Source of the DNA: Proteromonas lacertae
Lineage: Eukaryota; Sar; Bigyra; Opalinata; Proteromonadidae
NCBI GenBank assembly: GCA_002245135.1
Contig: NGBS01001170.1
Span: 115,102-179,101, forward strand
Direction of reading: 5' to 3'
Length of the DNA: 64,000 nt
Below are positions 1 through 12,313 of this stretch, in pieces. A model generated the notes under the pieces. That model was not told the origin of the DNA. It did not search any database and saw nothing but the letters and a program-made list of their open reading frames with translations. The position numbers and the translations under genes were made by a program. Positions within the stretch are counted from its first letter, which is position 1; every line of letters begins with the position of its first letter.

Positions 1-700
1 ATATTACTGAAAAGTGGATATTCTACTGTGACAGTCTTGGTTTTACTAAGAGAATAATAATAACAGTATACTCTGTATATTCGAAATGTGACAAATCAGC
101 TATTAAAATACCACTAAAACCAAAACATTCAACTGAATAAAGTGGAATATTCTTATTATGACAGATTTCATCAACTTCCTTCTATTTTATAAATATTATA
201 TAATGATACTATTATTGAGTAATTTCTCCACAAACATACACACGATATTTCATTTGAATTGATCATTTCATTCATTTTTGTGAATGTAATTTCTTCTTTT
301 ATACCAACTACTTTCACTAATGGGTTTAACTCCTGAAGTGTTGGAGTTGTAACATCAATAATCTATAATTTGATAAATGTATATAACATACATCTTTACC
401 AATGTCCTCTTCTTTTAAACAAAATATACTTCCAACATCTTCTATTTTTATTTCTCTTTTATCAATAATAGTCACATTTAATCCGGCTAATACTAAATCT
501 TTAGCACACTTAAAGAGTATTAAAGAAATTATAATTATACTTCCAACATTGTAACTGACATTCCACAAATTAATATATTTGCTTTTCTTAATTTGGCCTG
601 AGAGTCTGCACCCCATAATCTTATCTGACGATCATATCTACACAATAAATGCAATACAATACATTTCTGCTTCTTTTTCTGTAAGTTCATTGGTATTCAT
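1..700 (-). CDS. SAE1: SUMO-activating enzyme E1 subunit AOS1/SAE1, N-terminal part (cut by window edge)
   Basis: Reading leftwards from the ATG at 698-700, the protein opens with the classic E1 start motif YDRQIRLWG, then a Rossmann-type segment (ILICGM), CAKDLVLAGLNVTIIDKRE, and LNPLVKVVGIKEE. The last visible exons carry VDEICHNKNIPLYSVECFG. The order and spacing match the adenylation fold of AOS1/SAE1, the partner of UBA2 that activates SUMO in the nucleus; the ICHKN-type segment favours AOS1 over other E1-like proteins. At least three short introns (about 29 nt, GTAT...TAG) split the visible part. The C-terminal half lies beyond base 1. The glycine-rich nucleotide-binding loop is less regular than usual around an intron junction, so an exon edge may be slightly misplaced. 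Confidence 0.8.
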
Positions 701-891
701 TATGTATTAATATTTAATAACTACGAAAAATAAAGTAATTGAAGAGAAAAACAAAAAATTATAAAAAAGCTTGGTTTTGAAGTTTGATATAGTTAGAAAA
801 ATAAATGCGTTTTACTTTTTTTAATTTTTCCAATATCTCTACCATGTATTAGAATTTCCCATCTAAAATATCAGTACAATAACAAATTAAT

Positions 892-2771
892 TTATTCTAT
901 GTATTTCTTTAAAAAACTTATCAAATTATCACAATCTTCGATTGAACTTAAATAACCAAGTGAACTTCTCACAGCTCCAACTGGTCTTCCATTAATTTCA
1001 GCTATGCCATGACTAGCACTACACATATTTACAAAATCAGAATTCTTCAAATAATTCTTTATATCTTCATCACTAAACTTCATAGCAGCATAAGTCGCTC
1101 CAGGATTACAATGCCAACCAGCACGAACCTATTATATATATATATTATTAAATTAATACATGAATATTTAAACTTGCAGCATCCTCTTGTACTTTTAAAT
1201 AATTAACATAACTTTCATTTTTATGTTCTAAAATGAAATAATAGATAATCAGTTAATTATATATACTAACATTGAATGTAACTATTGGACCTTGTCTATC
1301 ATTAAATAATTCATCATTATGTTTACCATATATCTCCAGCAATGGTTTATCATTTGAATGTTTTAATTGTTTTAATTTGTTATATAAATACATCCTTAAA
1401 CATGAGGTATGTTTATATACAGCTTCTATTCCACCGATACTATTTATGGATTCATAACCATACTTTAATATAGCAATATCTATACATAATAATAATAATA
1501 ATAATAATACTTAGAAAATCAGGAGTTCCATCTTCATACTTTTGTGATGGATTCTTTGGATGACTATTATATTAAAATAAAAATAAAGTATTTATTACAT
1601 TTTATAATCTTCGCCCATTATTACAGACAACACACTTCCACCTCCCCAATACGTTTTATCAATTTTATCAATTATATTATTACTAATCAACAAAGCACCA
1701 ACACCTGTAGGATAACCAAATATCTTATAAAATGATATAACACAAAAATCAGGTAAAAATCCATTCGGTGAAAATGGAAGTGAAGATGTAGGTACATAGG
1801 CTGCTATATCTACTAATACAAATAGCTGTGGATATTGTTTATGTAATTGTTCAACCCATTCAAATGGATATTTTACTCCGCCAAAATTTTCTGTTAATGG
1901 ATATGCAAATAAATGAGAAGAATTCTTATCCAAATCCTATTTGTGTTGATATATTAAAATGAAAATATTTATACTAATTTTGATATTACATCAAATACAT
2001 TTTCTTCATCAACTACTACAAACTGACCGCCACTTTTTTTTACTATATTTCTTATTCCTAAAACACTGTTATGATTTTGTCTTAAGTATATAAAAAATGA
2101 TTTATTTGTCCATTGTATTATATCTCCTACTGTATGTAATGCTCCTGTAGCACATCGAGTAAATACAACACTGTAATCTTCATTACTAGTATTAAGAAAT
2201 TTCAACAAATCTAATCTAGCATTCTATAAATGATAAAACAATTGGATATGATAAAAATACCAATATTGTATCATCTGTAGTTTTTGCACATGGACTTTGA
2301 CCATGGTTATTACCATATAACACTGTCTTTAATTGATACATTGATTTTTCAAGTTGTGAATCTCTATAAATACTTGCACCTGTATAATCTAAATAAGTCT
2401 GTCCTTTTAATCTAGTTAAATCGTTTCTACGAATTTCATCAAGCGCGCCATTGTAACCATAACTATTATAAACGTATTTATATCATACTACAACTTACAA
2501 GATTCATTAAGTCCATTAAAAAAAGATGTAGCTCTGAATGATGGTGTTAAACTGTGATAGGAAAAAGCTTTTACTATTATTGGAATCTATAAACGTTTAG
2601 AATATATTTTAATACTAAAACGACAACGAACAAACCACACAAACATGGAACAACTGGCCTTCTACGAATTTCAATTGCGTATATTCCTAATCTATTCATG
2701 TACCAGCTTCTTTTCATCCAAACACAACAAGCCGGCTCGTCTTTATACTCCATGTTTTTCGTCTTACACAC
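892..2771 (-). CDS. Molybdenum cofactor sulfurase-like class V aminotransferase, without MOSC domain
   Basis: Several exons joined by short introns give about 500 residues of a PLP-dependent class V fold. Visible landmarks are TYLDYTGASIY near the N-terminus, NHNSVLGIR, LVDIAAYVPTSSL, the cofactor lysine in SFYKIFGYPTG, and the C-terminal block RAGWHCNPGA followed by GRPVGAVRSSLGYLS. This is the N-terminal half of MOCOS/ABA3/HxB, which places the terminal sulfur on the molybdenum cofactor of xanthine dehydrogenase and aldehyde oxidase. In the family the last block normally reads GCFCNPGAC; here only the middle cysteine remains, which corresponds to the persulfide-carrying one as I recall it. 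The reading frame stops right after this domain, so no MOSC domain follows. A hydrophobic stretch near residues 40-60 could be a membrane anchor. The start is uncertain: the ATG at 2753 is also possible. Confidence 0.75.
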
Positions 2772-2878
2772 AACTTATTACACAATCCTAAGTCTTTTGT
2801 TGGACTTAGAAGATTTTCAAACAATTTAAGTGACTTTAATTTCATTGATGTATTGTATTTCTTTATAATTATTAGGAA

Positions 2879-3340
2879 ATGGAAGGCATTCATATAAAAG
2901 CATATGGAGATGAAGGTTTTCAATTAGACAATAATATTATATTAAGAGGTTCAGCATTGGTTTTTTCTGATCTGTTTTTGTTATGGAAGCCACGAACTGT
3001 TGATATGATTACACCAAAGTCATTAGCACCATTAGTTTATAGGAATCCAACACTGGATTTGGTTATATTTGGAACTGGTGACGCTGTGGAACAACTTCCA
3101 GTTGAATCAAGACATTATTTATTACAACATCACATATTTTTCGAATGCATGGACAATGTATGATAATATTATGATATTTATGAATAGTTAAATGCAATAG
3201 GAACATACAATGTGTTATTAGATGAAGGAAGACATGTTGCAGTTGGTCTTTTAGGCGATCCAAGGTCATTTAAGCCACTCCCATTCTTAGATATTATCAA
3301 AAATTTTGGAAACCCAACAAGATTAAGAGATTCAGAATAA
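2879..3340 (+). CDS. NDUFAF3: Mth938-domain protein, probable complex I assembly factor NDUFAF3
   Basis: Two exons with a 30-nt intron near 3159-3187 encode about 140 residues of the Mth938/DUF498 fold. Diagnostic segments are LDLVIFGTGDAVEQL, FFECMDN and, across the intron, AIGTYNVLLDEGRHVAVGLL, which mirror the VVGTGD ... NACATFNFL ... EGR order of NDUFAF3. That protein helps assemble mitochondrial complex I. The ATG at 2879 follows a TAG that looks like a 3' splice site. An upstream frame (about 2779-2854) rich in Arg, Ser and Asn looks like a mitochondrial presequence, but I found no ATG in it, so the true N-terminus is unresolved. The gene is head-to-head with the MOCOS-like gene and the upstream region may overlap it antisense. 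AAMDC is the alternative family member. Confidence 0.75.
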
Positions 3341-3470
3341 TTTTCTTTGAAAATATGTAATTAAAATGCTATTATTATTATATTTTTAATAATTAGGAAA
3401 AATTTGTTTTTTTTTTAATTTTACGAACTTTTTAATTAAATATATAATCTCATTATATATATATATATAT

Positions 3471-5650
3471 TTATCTTCTTCCACCTCTTCCACCTCTTCC
3501 TCCTCCTCTGCTTCCACCTCTTCCTCTGCCACCTCCATATCCACCTCCTCTTCCACCACTACTATAACCTCTACCACCTCCACCATATCCACCAGCTTTA
3601 CCCATCTGATAAGGAGCAACTTGTTCTCTTTGTTTTAACTTTGGCAATTTTTCACATCTTATAAATGATGGATTTTTATAATTCTTCAGTTTATTATCAA
3701 AATCATTAGCTAAATCAGCTGGTAAATCAAATACAGCACCTTTAGAATCTTCAGTCATTACCATACCCTTAATTTTACTACAATTTTCTTCACTGATCAT
3801 TTTCTTTAAAGCTCCCCAACAATAAGATAAAGTTCTCATTTCAATACTTGAATTAAACTCATAAGCAACATAACCATCCATTCCACTCAATATTGATCTT
3901 TCATTCACACATTTTGAACCTAATATCAATGCATAACATCTAGTAATAGCTTCCATTGGATCTGCAAATTGTTTTAAACATTCTTCAGCACATGGTTTTA
4001 ATAACTCAATCATATTATCTTTCACTTCTTTCATATCATCTAATACTTGACTTGCACTATATAATATAATATCTTTAGGTTGTGGTGAAGATATTCTAAT
4101 AAATTTATTACTACCTAATGCCTTTTCTAATGATTGAATAACACTTTCACTTCGATTAGTATATAATGTAATACAAATACCACTCTTACCTGCTCTTCCT
4201 GTTCTTCCAGATCTATGGACATAAGTATCATAGTCAGCTTTACCACTGAAATTAGTGGAAGGTGGTTCTCTGTTAATAACTAAATCAACATTATCTATAT
4301 CTAAACCTCTTGCAGCAACATCTGTTGCAATTAAACATTTGAATTTATATTGAGCAAAATCGTCTAATGTTGTTTCTCTTGTTTTCTGTGGAATATCTCC
4401 ATGTAAAACTCTATTAGAATGTTGTAATTCTGTGGAATTAGATAATTCATCACAACTTACCTTTGTATCACAAAATATAATACATCTACCTGTTGGACGA
4501 CAATACATTTTGATTAAATCTGAGATAATACTTGGTTGATTTTCTCTTGTTGATTTTAATATATAATGTTTCACATCACTACTAGCTTGTTTATCACCAA
4601 CTAAATCAATTAATTTATAATTCTTCTTCATATACTTCTTAGCTACATCTTTTACCCAATCTGGTATTGTTGCTGAGAATAATAATATTTGTGCTTTATC
4701 TTGCTTTTCACTATCATCACCAATAGCCTTGTTATAATATGCATTAAATATCTTATCAATATCTGGCTGAAATCCCATATCCAACATTCTATCAGCTTCA
4801 TCTAATATTATATACTTCAAATCTTCTAAATGTAAAGTTCTTCTTTCAATATGATCGATTATTCTACCAGGTGTACCAATCAAAACATCAATACCATAAC
4901 GTAACTTTTGATTTTGTTCATCATATCCTGTTCCACCATAAATACATAATTGGCGAAGATCTGGTGCACAATAATTAAATTCATCAGCGGTTTGACGAGC
5001 TAATTCTCTTGTAGGAGATACAACTATTACACATGGATTCTTTTGGTTTAATAACTTTGGATTTGTTTTTATTTTTTCAATTACTGGAAGAATAAATGCT
5101 AATGTTTTACCTTGACCTGTCATAGCTCTACCTATAATATCATGACCATCATATATTGAATCATAAGTTAATGACTGGATTGGGAATAAATGAGTGATTC
5201 CTCTGTCATTTAATAATGTTATTGTTTCTGGTGATATTCTGAAGTTTGATAGTAAAGATTTACTACCTTCTGATTGGATGAGCACTGGTTCTTCTTCATC
5301 TTCTTTTGGTCCTATTTAAGATTAATTCGTGCTGTAAAAATACTTGGAGTAGAATTAACTGATTTTGGTGTTTCTGGTGTTTCTTCAATTTTAGCTTCTA
5401 TATTTTAAACAATAAATACACAATTTTAATACTCTTGGATGATTTTTCTTCTTTACTAGACGATCTTCTTCTCTTTTTCTCTATGTATTAATGTAAAATG
5501 TCCCAATATACCAGGTTCAACTATTTCTTCAACTTTTGGTTTTTCTTCTGCTGTTTCTGCTGCGTCCATTGATCTAGTTCTCATTCTTCTTGTAGGGGTA
5601 GGAGCCTCTTTCTTAGAATGTTTTTTACTACCTAATGAAATGTTTACCAT
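3471..5650 (-). CDS. DDX21: Nucleolar DEAD-box RNA helicase, DDX21/RH-II/Gu type with GUCT domain
   Basis: The large exon (3471-5285) carries a full DEAD-box core: Q motif around FPIQSLTYDSI, motif I AMTGQGKT, PTRELARQ, TPGRIIDH, DEAD, SATIPDW, and motif VI HRSGRTGRAGKSG. After the core comes a GUCT-type domain (about DPMEAITRCYALILG and MRTLSYCWGALK), the mark of the DDX21/DDX50 and plant RH7 group. The protein ends in a Gly-Arg-rich tail of GGYGGG and RGG repeats for RNA binding. Two short upstream exons starting at the ATG at 5650 add a basic N-terminus (about SKKHSKKEAPTPTRRMRTR), a likely nuclear or nucleolar signal, and an acidic linker. Expected roles are rRNA processing and RNA unwinding in the nucleolus. 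The family call is firm; the exact extent of the first exons is inferred. Confidence 0.9.
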
Positions 5651-6180
5651 ATGTTTTTATACTTTCTTCTGATGATTTAGTGTGATTTTTACCCATTAAT
5701 GTCAAAAATGCAATACACAAAATACAATTGTATTAGTTTGTATTATTTTTTCATTATCAAAAAGATAAATATTTTATGTGCAAATATATAGCAAAGTATC
5801 GCTATTATGCATAGTTTAAATATAGAAAGTATAAAATAATCAAATACACAGTAATTAACAAAATCTCAAAACGGATTGATTTATACCTACATAATTTATC
5901 AATAAAAGTGTCAAATGTGTTATTAGAATTATGTCTGAGTGATTATTTTGTATTTTACTTTTGATAACACAAATCAGTTTAATCTCTTTTTTATTCATAA
6001 TACACAACGGTTTACAGTAAATATTCCCATAAAACACCTGTTGCGTTATGGATGCGACAGAACAAACATCTAGTAGCTATAAAACACATCCTTCGAAAAA
6101 GTCAGATTTTGGCTTTAATTGAGTTAAATAACGAGTTGCTTTATGTTTTCTTATTCGTAAATTCCTTTATTTGGAAAGAA
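5651..6180. other. Intergenic region between divergent DDX21 and PHD-finger genes
   Basis: About 530 bases separate the two divergent starts. The only open frames are short, low-complexity and in competing frames. The tract presumably holds both promoters. I see no RNA gene, repeat array or conserved motif I can name. Confidence 0.5.
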
Positions 6181-7849
6181 ATGAGTAACATTAAAGATTT
6201 AAAGTGTCAATTCTGCCATACAGTTGCTAACTACAGTGGATTAGGTTCATTATCAACTATATTAATACCGTATTTATATAGCAATGATCTATTGATAGAA
6301 ATGTTGGTGAATGCGCTTATCATAAGCCATGTTTAGTCTGGTCTGAAGAAATGCTGTCAGAACCAGTTGATCGGCCTAATTGTATTAAAAATGCTATTAA
6401 GAGGGCTATGAGAACCAAATGCTTCTGTTGCAAAAGCCTAGGAGCTTCAATTAAATGTGCTGTAGAAGGGTATGTATATAAGTATTAATAATATTTATTA
6501 GATGTTCAAAACAATATCATTATCCATGTGCAATACAAGAAGCGTCAGTATTTCAAACAAATCCACCTAAACATTTCTGTAAAGAACATAGATGTATATA
6601 ATAATCATTAAATATCACTTTTCTATAGCTGAATGTGAAGATGGTGTATTAAATCCAGAAGGAATGACTGTAAATGTTACATCAACTACATTTCTAGAAA
6701 CTATGTCTTCAAAACCATTACCAATTACACCCGAACAGAATCATCATGATAATGTACCTTTTCCATCAATTCCAGATATATATCCCTTATCAAATCCACA
6801 AACAAGCTTAGTTAAAGAATATGAAGCTAAATTAAGTAATGATAGTAGTATAGAAGTAATAGGTGAAGAAGAATATGCAGAAATAGAAGAAGAAGTAAAG
6901 AAAAAGAAAGAAAAAAGTAGTAATGATAATGATAATAATGTGAATAACGATAGTGATGGTTTTAAGAATAACAATATACCAAAAAAACATTATTTCCTAC
7001 TCCCTTTTCATTATCATCATCAAATCCATTAATAGAAATAAGAAAACTATCAGAAGGAGGATCAGACAGTAATTCTGATACTTTTAGTGATAAACATAAT
7101 AATAAAGATAAAGAGAATGAATTAAAAGAGAATTTGATTTCTGTATTTCACCTCCATTATCAACGCCGCCTTTAAATAGTAAGGTAAATAATAATAATAA
7201 TAATAATAAAGAGAATGATAACAATACTACCAATACTCTTACAATCAAAACAACACAAACAAAACAAAATAAATTATCATCTCCATCTCCATCAGTAAAA
7301 CAAAATGAAAGTAATAAAACAGATAGCTCTATAACAAGTTCAAAAAGAGGATCTAAAAGAAAATCCGATACTGAATCACCGCCATATAAGAATATGAAAT
7401 TATTTACATTAGAAAATAGAGATTTTATTAGAGTAAAAATAGTTAAATCATTGAATACACTTTCTAAAGGGTATATAATCTCGTTATTTGGTGCTCAATC
7501 ATTTTTTGACTGTTTAAGAACAAGTCATTCAACGGAATTGTCAATTGATTATGGAATAGACGTTGAACAATTTAAATCGATATATGAAAATGCAAAATTG
7601 TGTAATATTTCAGTTATGAAAATGATTTTAGATGATTATACTGAAGAAACTCCAGTGTATAAGATTCTTAATAGTATGGGTAAAACAAATACAGTTGGAT
7701 ATATTGAAAGAGATTTATATGAAATATTCATCATTCCAAATGGACAAAGTCTGCCAAATTGTGGAACATTTGCTGCTTCTATGGAAATATTTTCAAGAAA
7801 TGGTGAAACTATTGCTGCTTGGTGTTTATTGGTAAATAAACTTAGATAA
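6181..7849 (+). pseudogene. Extended PHD-finger (ePHD) protein, reading frame broken twice
   Basis: From the ATG at 6181 the spliced frame gives a Cys/His-rich module: KCQFCHTVANYSG, then (after a 29-nt intron) GECAYHKPCLVWSEE, CFCCKSLGASIKC, CSKQYHYPCAI and HFCKEHR. This is an extended PHD finger, found in chromatin-binding proteins. A low-complexity Asn/Lys/Glu linker follows. Two frame breaks are visible, one in an A7 run near 6980 and one in a T run near 7137; each is repaired by adding one base. The frame then resumes through a basic patch (SKRGSKRKS) into about 150 residues ending at 7849. That last domain is unrecognised; its end (GYIERDLYEIFIIPNG) weakly resembles a SPOC domain, which would give a PHF3/DIDO-like layout. 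Homopolymer sequencing error is as likely as true decay. Confidence 0.6.
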
Positions 7850-8035
7850 ATAGCAAATGTTTCATAAATATCATCACTTAATAAATGAAAATTGAATAAT
7901 CTCTGTAACTATTTTTAATTGGATTATTAGACTTTCTTTTACTTATTATTATGTTATTTAGTTAATAAATAGATGAAATATTGAATTTAATAAAAATAAA
8001 TCCGTTTCAATTATAATTTTCATTTTAAAAATTAG

Positions 8036-9380
8036 ATGGAACCTATATCGATATTCTTTGCCTATATTGTAAAAAATCAATTAAATGAAGTTAAAAAATA
8101 TATTGAGAATAAAACTGTGGATATAAATTGTCAAGATAGTGAAGGAGTGAGTGGTTTATGTGTGGCTTGTTATCACGAAAGATATGAAATAATTCAATAT
8201 TTGTGTGAAAATGGTGTAGATGCTTTAATTGTTTCAAGTAGAACTGGAAGTAGTTGTCTGCATTATGCAATAAGAACCAATAATTATGAAATAGTAGATT
8301 ATTTAGTGAAATATAATAACAAATTAGTGAATATTTGTTCTAAAAATGGTGATAGTCCTTTGATGTTTGCTTGTGTAGAAGGTAATTATGATGTAATATC
8401 ATTATTATTAGCAGAAAAGGCAGATATAAAATGTATAAGTAATAATAGATTAACTGCTTATCACTGTTTAATTCAAAGAAATCGAAATGACAAAGATATT
8501 TGTGATATATTGAAATTAATGAAAAGCTGTGATGATAGTGAAACTATATTTTATAGTAATGGAATAGGAAATACAATTCTTCACTTATGTGCTGAACGAA
8601 ATTATAAAAATTGTATAGAATATTTATTATCATTAAAATTCCCAGAAAGAATAAGAAACAAAAGTGGTAAAGTTGCTTTAGATTTATGTAAAGGAGAATG
8701 TAAAAAGATATTATTAGAATCATGGAATAAAGAGAATGAAATATTAAAAGATGATGATAGTAATATAGTTGAAGGTTTAGAGAATGATAATTCAAATTTA
8801 ATAAATACAAAAAATAAAAGTAACAATAAAAAGAATCAAAAGAAGAAATCATCTCATAATAGTGGTAAGAGTAATGATAAAACAGTAGAACCAATACAGA
8901 AGCAATCACTTCCTCATACTCCTGCAATATCAAATCCTCAATCACCACCATTAACATTAACAAAGACAAAATCGATAAAACAATTTCCTAAGTCTCCATC
9001 TGTTGTTATTCAACCTGAAATGATAAAAATGAATGATGATGATAATAATAATGGAAAAAATGACATCGAAGGTAATAATAATATAGATGAACTAATTAGT
9101 AAATTAATGGAAGAGAATATTCCAAACTGTTCAATATTAGATATTCACTATAAACATATATTTGGAAAAGATATTAATGAGTTGAGTATTAGTCAACTGG
9201 AGTCTTTGGAGTCTTTTCATTTGCAGGTATATTAATTATAATCATTCTAATTTTTTAATAAACTAGATGTTAAAGAATGTAATAGAACATAAATCCATGA
9301 TTTTAGTAGAAAGAACAAGAGAAGAGGAAGAAGAGAACATACTTAGACAGAATTTAATTGATCGTTTATTAAACCAGTGA
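8036..9380 (+). CDS. Ankyrin-repeat protein with low-complexity tail
   Basis: The first exon encodes 399 residues and the second, after a short GTATAT...CTAG intron, adds about 37 more. Residues about 5-215 form five or six ankyrin repeats, seen in repeated patterns such as GVSGLCVACYHERYEIIQYL, GSSCLHYAIRTNNYEIVDYL and GDSPLMFACVEGNYDVISLL. A basic, Asn- and Lys-rich linker follows, then a short predicted helical C-terminus with an acidic run (REEEEENILRQ). Ankyrin repeats bind protein partners; no catalytic domain is visible, so the role is unknown. A TTAG immediately before the ATG could be the end of a 5'UTR intron. Confidence 0.75.
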
Positions 9381-9559
9381 TAATTAAGATATTTAATGTT
9401 TCATTAAATAATAGATTTTTATTGTTTTTATCATGTTTTATGGTATTACATAGAAAAATCTTTCAAAAATTCTTAAAAGCACGATCTGAGTCAAGTATAC
9501 AAATCCCTATTTGCATTATAGATATTAATTTTTGTACAATCAAAAATTTAATATTTAAA

Positions 9560-11542
9560 ATGGGTTGTGCTGAAAGCACTCCACAATTAGTTGATATACC
9601 CTCCGGTGAAGATGCCGAAGCAAATGAAGCCGCAGAAGTAATAGATGATGTTCAAGAAGCAGCTGAGCTTCTAAATCCATCAAATGCTCTTTCTTCACAA
9701 GTGGAAGTATGTTCTTGTTACTATATAATTTACAGTTAATTATATCGTGCGCGAATTTAATTGAGTTAGATCAGGATTCAAAATCTGACCCATTTGTAGT
9801 GTTTTATGAAAAGAAGTTGGATGGTTGGGTTGAAATTGGCAGAACAGAAGTATTGATCGATAATACAAAGTATTAATATTGTTTTATAAATTAGTCCTCA
9901 ATTTACTCATCATTTCCCATTCACATATCGTTTTGAAGAAAATCAAATTATAAAATTTGATGTATTTGATGCAGATGGAGTTGTTAGTGATTCTACACAC
10001 ATATCTTTTTAGATTAACTAAATTGACCATTTAATTCCTTAATTGGTATAATTAGATTTAGCAAAGCAAGATTTTATAGGTTCAGCTGAAGTGCTGTTTG
10101 CTAATGTAATAGCTTCAAGATGTTGTCAAGTGACCATGCCATTGGTTAAAGGAAAGGATAGTAAAAGAGGATTAATCAACATAAAAGCTGAAGAAATGTC
10201 CAATCAAAATGCAGTTGTAGAACTTCAATTTACATTAAGAGATTGTACTTTGAAAGATGGATTTTATTACTTTATCCAAGTATTTAGATATAGTAAAATG
10301 GGGGATGATGCATGCTACAGAACTGAAGTAGTAAAGAAAGAAGATAATAATTTAGAATTCAGTGATTTTACAATTAATATTCAACCATTATGTAATGGAG
10401 ATAATGTATATATATTATATATATAATCATTTTTTTATATAATAGTTTCGACCTTTGAACTTTCGAATAATGAGATGGGGTAAGAATGGAGCACATGTTA
10501 TATCAGCTATCTGTCAAGTATTATATTTACATATAATCCAATTAATAGACATGTTTGAATGATATGCAAAACAATTCACCCTTAATACCATTAAAGAATA
10601 AAGAGAATAGCACTGTTGGATATTTAAAGATAGAAAAATGTAATATTGTTCCTAAACCAACATTCTTAGAGTATATTCGTGGAGGATGTGAAATGAACTT
10701 TATGGTAGCAATAGACTTTGCTGCTACAAATGGAGATCCATCACAACCAACATCACTCCATTACATTGATCCAGAAGGTACTTTAAATCAATATGAAAGA
10801 GCAATTTATTCTGTAGGAAGTGTTTTAGAGTTCTATGATAATGATAGGTTATTCCCAGTGTATGGATTTGGTGGTGTAGTTGATGGTAAACCTAATCACT
10901 GTTTCCCATTGAATTTCAATAATAATAATCCAGAAGTGGAAGGAACTGCAGGAATATTGAGTATATATAGAGAGTCAATAACTAAAATTGGTTTATACAG
11001 TCAGTCGTTATTCTCAAGAATTGTTGGTGAAGCTTCAAAGTATATAATATAATATTATAATCTATTCTATTTATTAGGTTAGCAAAGACTTATAAACCAG
11101 GTGAGAAGTATTTAGTCTTATTAATAATAACAGATGGTGTAATCAATGATATGGGAGTAACAGTTAGCAAGATTATAAGTGCAAGTAGTTTACCAATGTC
11201 TATATTAATAGTTGGAGTTGGAGAAGCTGATTTTAGTAATATGGAACAATTAGATGGTGATAAAAATCCACTTGTTAGTGAAAGTGGTGAAAAACCAGCA
11301 AGACCAGATATTGTTCAATTTGTACCAATGAAAGACTTCATAGATAAAGATCCATTAGCGTTAACAAAGGCTTTATTGGAAGAATTACCATCTCAATTTC
11401 TACAATATATGAAATTACATAACATTAGTCCTAGTCCTCGTATAGTTATTATTATTATTATTATTTATTATGAATAGCACCAGTAATACCTCCACCACCA
11501 GCTAATTACATTGGAGAAACTGTACCTCCACCAGGAAATTAA
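9560..11542 (+). CDS. Copine: acylated protein with two C2 domains and a vWA domain
   Basis: The protein starts MGCAES, a strong N-myristoylation site with an adjacent palmitoylatable Cys. C2A covers about SKSDPFVVFYEKK to IIKFDVFDADG; C2B contains DFIGSAEV and a segment ending near YFIQVFRYSK. The copine vWA domain contains MNFMVAIDFAATNGDP, SLHYIDP, FGGVVDG and LVLLIITDGVINDM, and the protein ends in a Pro-rich tail (PPPPANY). Copines are calcium-dependent membrane-binding proteins that act at the inner face of membranes. Several short introns interrupt the gene; one near 11440-11477 is mostly a (TTA)n run. Many copines lack acylation and rely on C2 domains alone, so the MGC start is a notable addition. 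Confidence 0.88.
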
Positions 11543-11730
11543 GTTTATATTCATGAATATATAAATCTAATACAATTATCTACAATATTTTTAAAATTTA
11601 AAGCGTTTTAATTACTTTCATTGAGTTACATTATAGTTTTTGTTATATTTTAATGTTTTATTATGAAAAAATAATAATAATTTAATCAATTTAAACAAAA
11701 AGTATTCTAATAAAAAAAATAAAGAATAAA

Positions 11731-12221
11731 TTATTTCTTTCCTTTCTTTCCTTTCTTTTTTGATGCTTTTGTCTCATTATCATTTGAAGCTTGTTTTACA
11801 ACTGCTCTACATGTTGGCATGATTTTACCTATTTCTCGCAGAAGTTTGATTTCTAAAACATCAATAAATCAAGAAATACTATTGGTTACATCTGGAATTT
11901 TTGGTTGATTTTCATCATTTAGTATGTTTACTGCAATACGACCAGGATTACCAAAATCTTGAGGATGAGTTTTATTCTAACAGCAAAATAAATTACACAA
12001 TTAATACTTGTAAAACATAACTCAATCCCAGTTTTTCACATGCATTTTTTACATCACCAATATTTGGTTTCTCACCTAATCATTATGATAATAGCTGAGA
12101 AATATATACAACACAATGCTTTTGGTAATCTTCTTCCATAATTCAAACTTCTTTCAACATTGAAATATATTGGATAAATCATTAAGTACCTATGATCTCC
12201 TGATATATCAGATTCAGCCAT
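11731..12221 (-). CDS. SRP19: Signal recognition particle 19 kDa protein
   Basis: Short exons read from the ATG at 12221 give YLIYPIYFNVERSLNYGRRL, PKALCC, then GEKPNIGDVKNACEKLGLS, THPQDFGNPGRIAVNIL and a C-terminal Lys-rich tail (KASKKKGKKGKK). The YP-x-Y start, the GRRLPK block, the KLGLS helix and the D-x(5)GRI-x-V strand are the SRP19 fold in the right order. SRP19 binds the 7S RNA of the signal recognition particle and lets SRP54 assemble. At least three introns split a gene of under 500 bases, so no single open frame in it is long. It lies tail-to-tail with the copine gene. Confidence 0.85.
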
Positions 12222-12313
12222 TTTTAAAAATTAAAATGAAAAAAGCTTGTTAATAGTTTGATTTAGTGAAAGATATAATTTATTTTTTTGTGTTATATAA
12301 GAAGTAGATCAAG

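Noticed and set aside
8544-8969. Long open frame on the minus strand opposite the ankyrin gene
   Set aside because: It is a Tyr/Leu-rich antisense shadow of an Asn/Lys-rich coding region; the plus-strand ankyrin repeats are clear.
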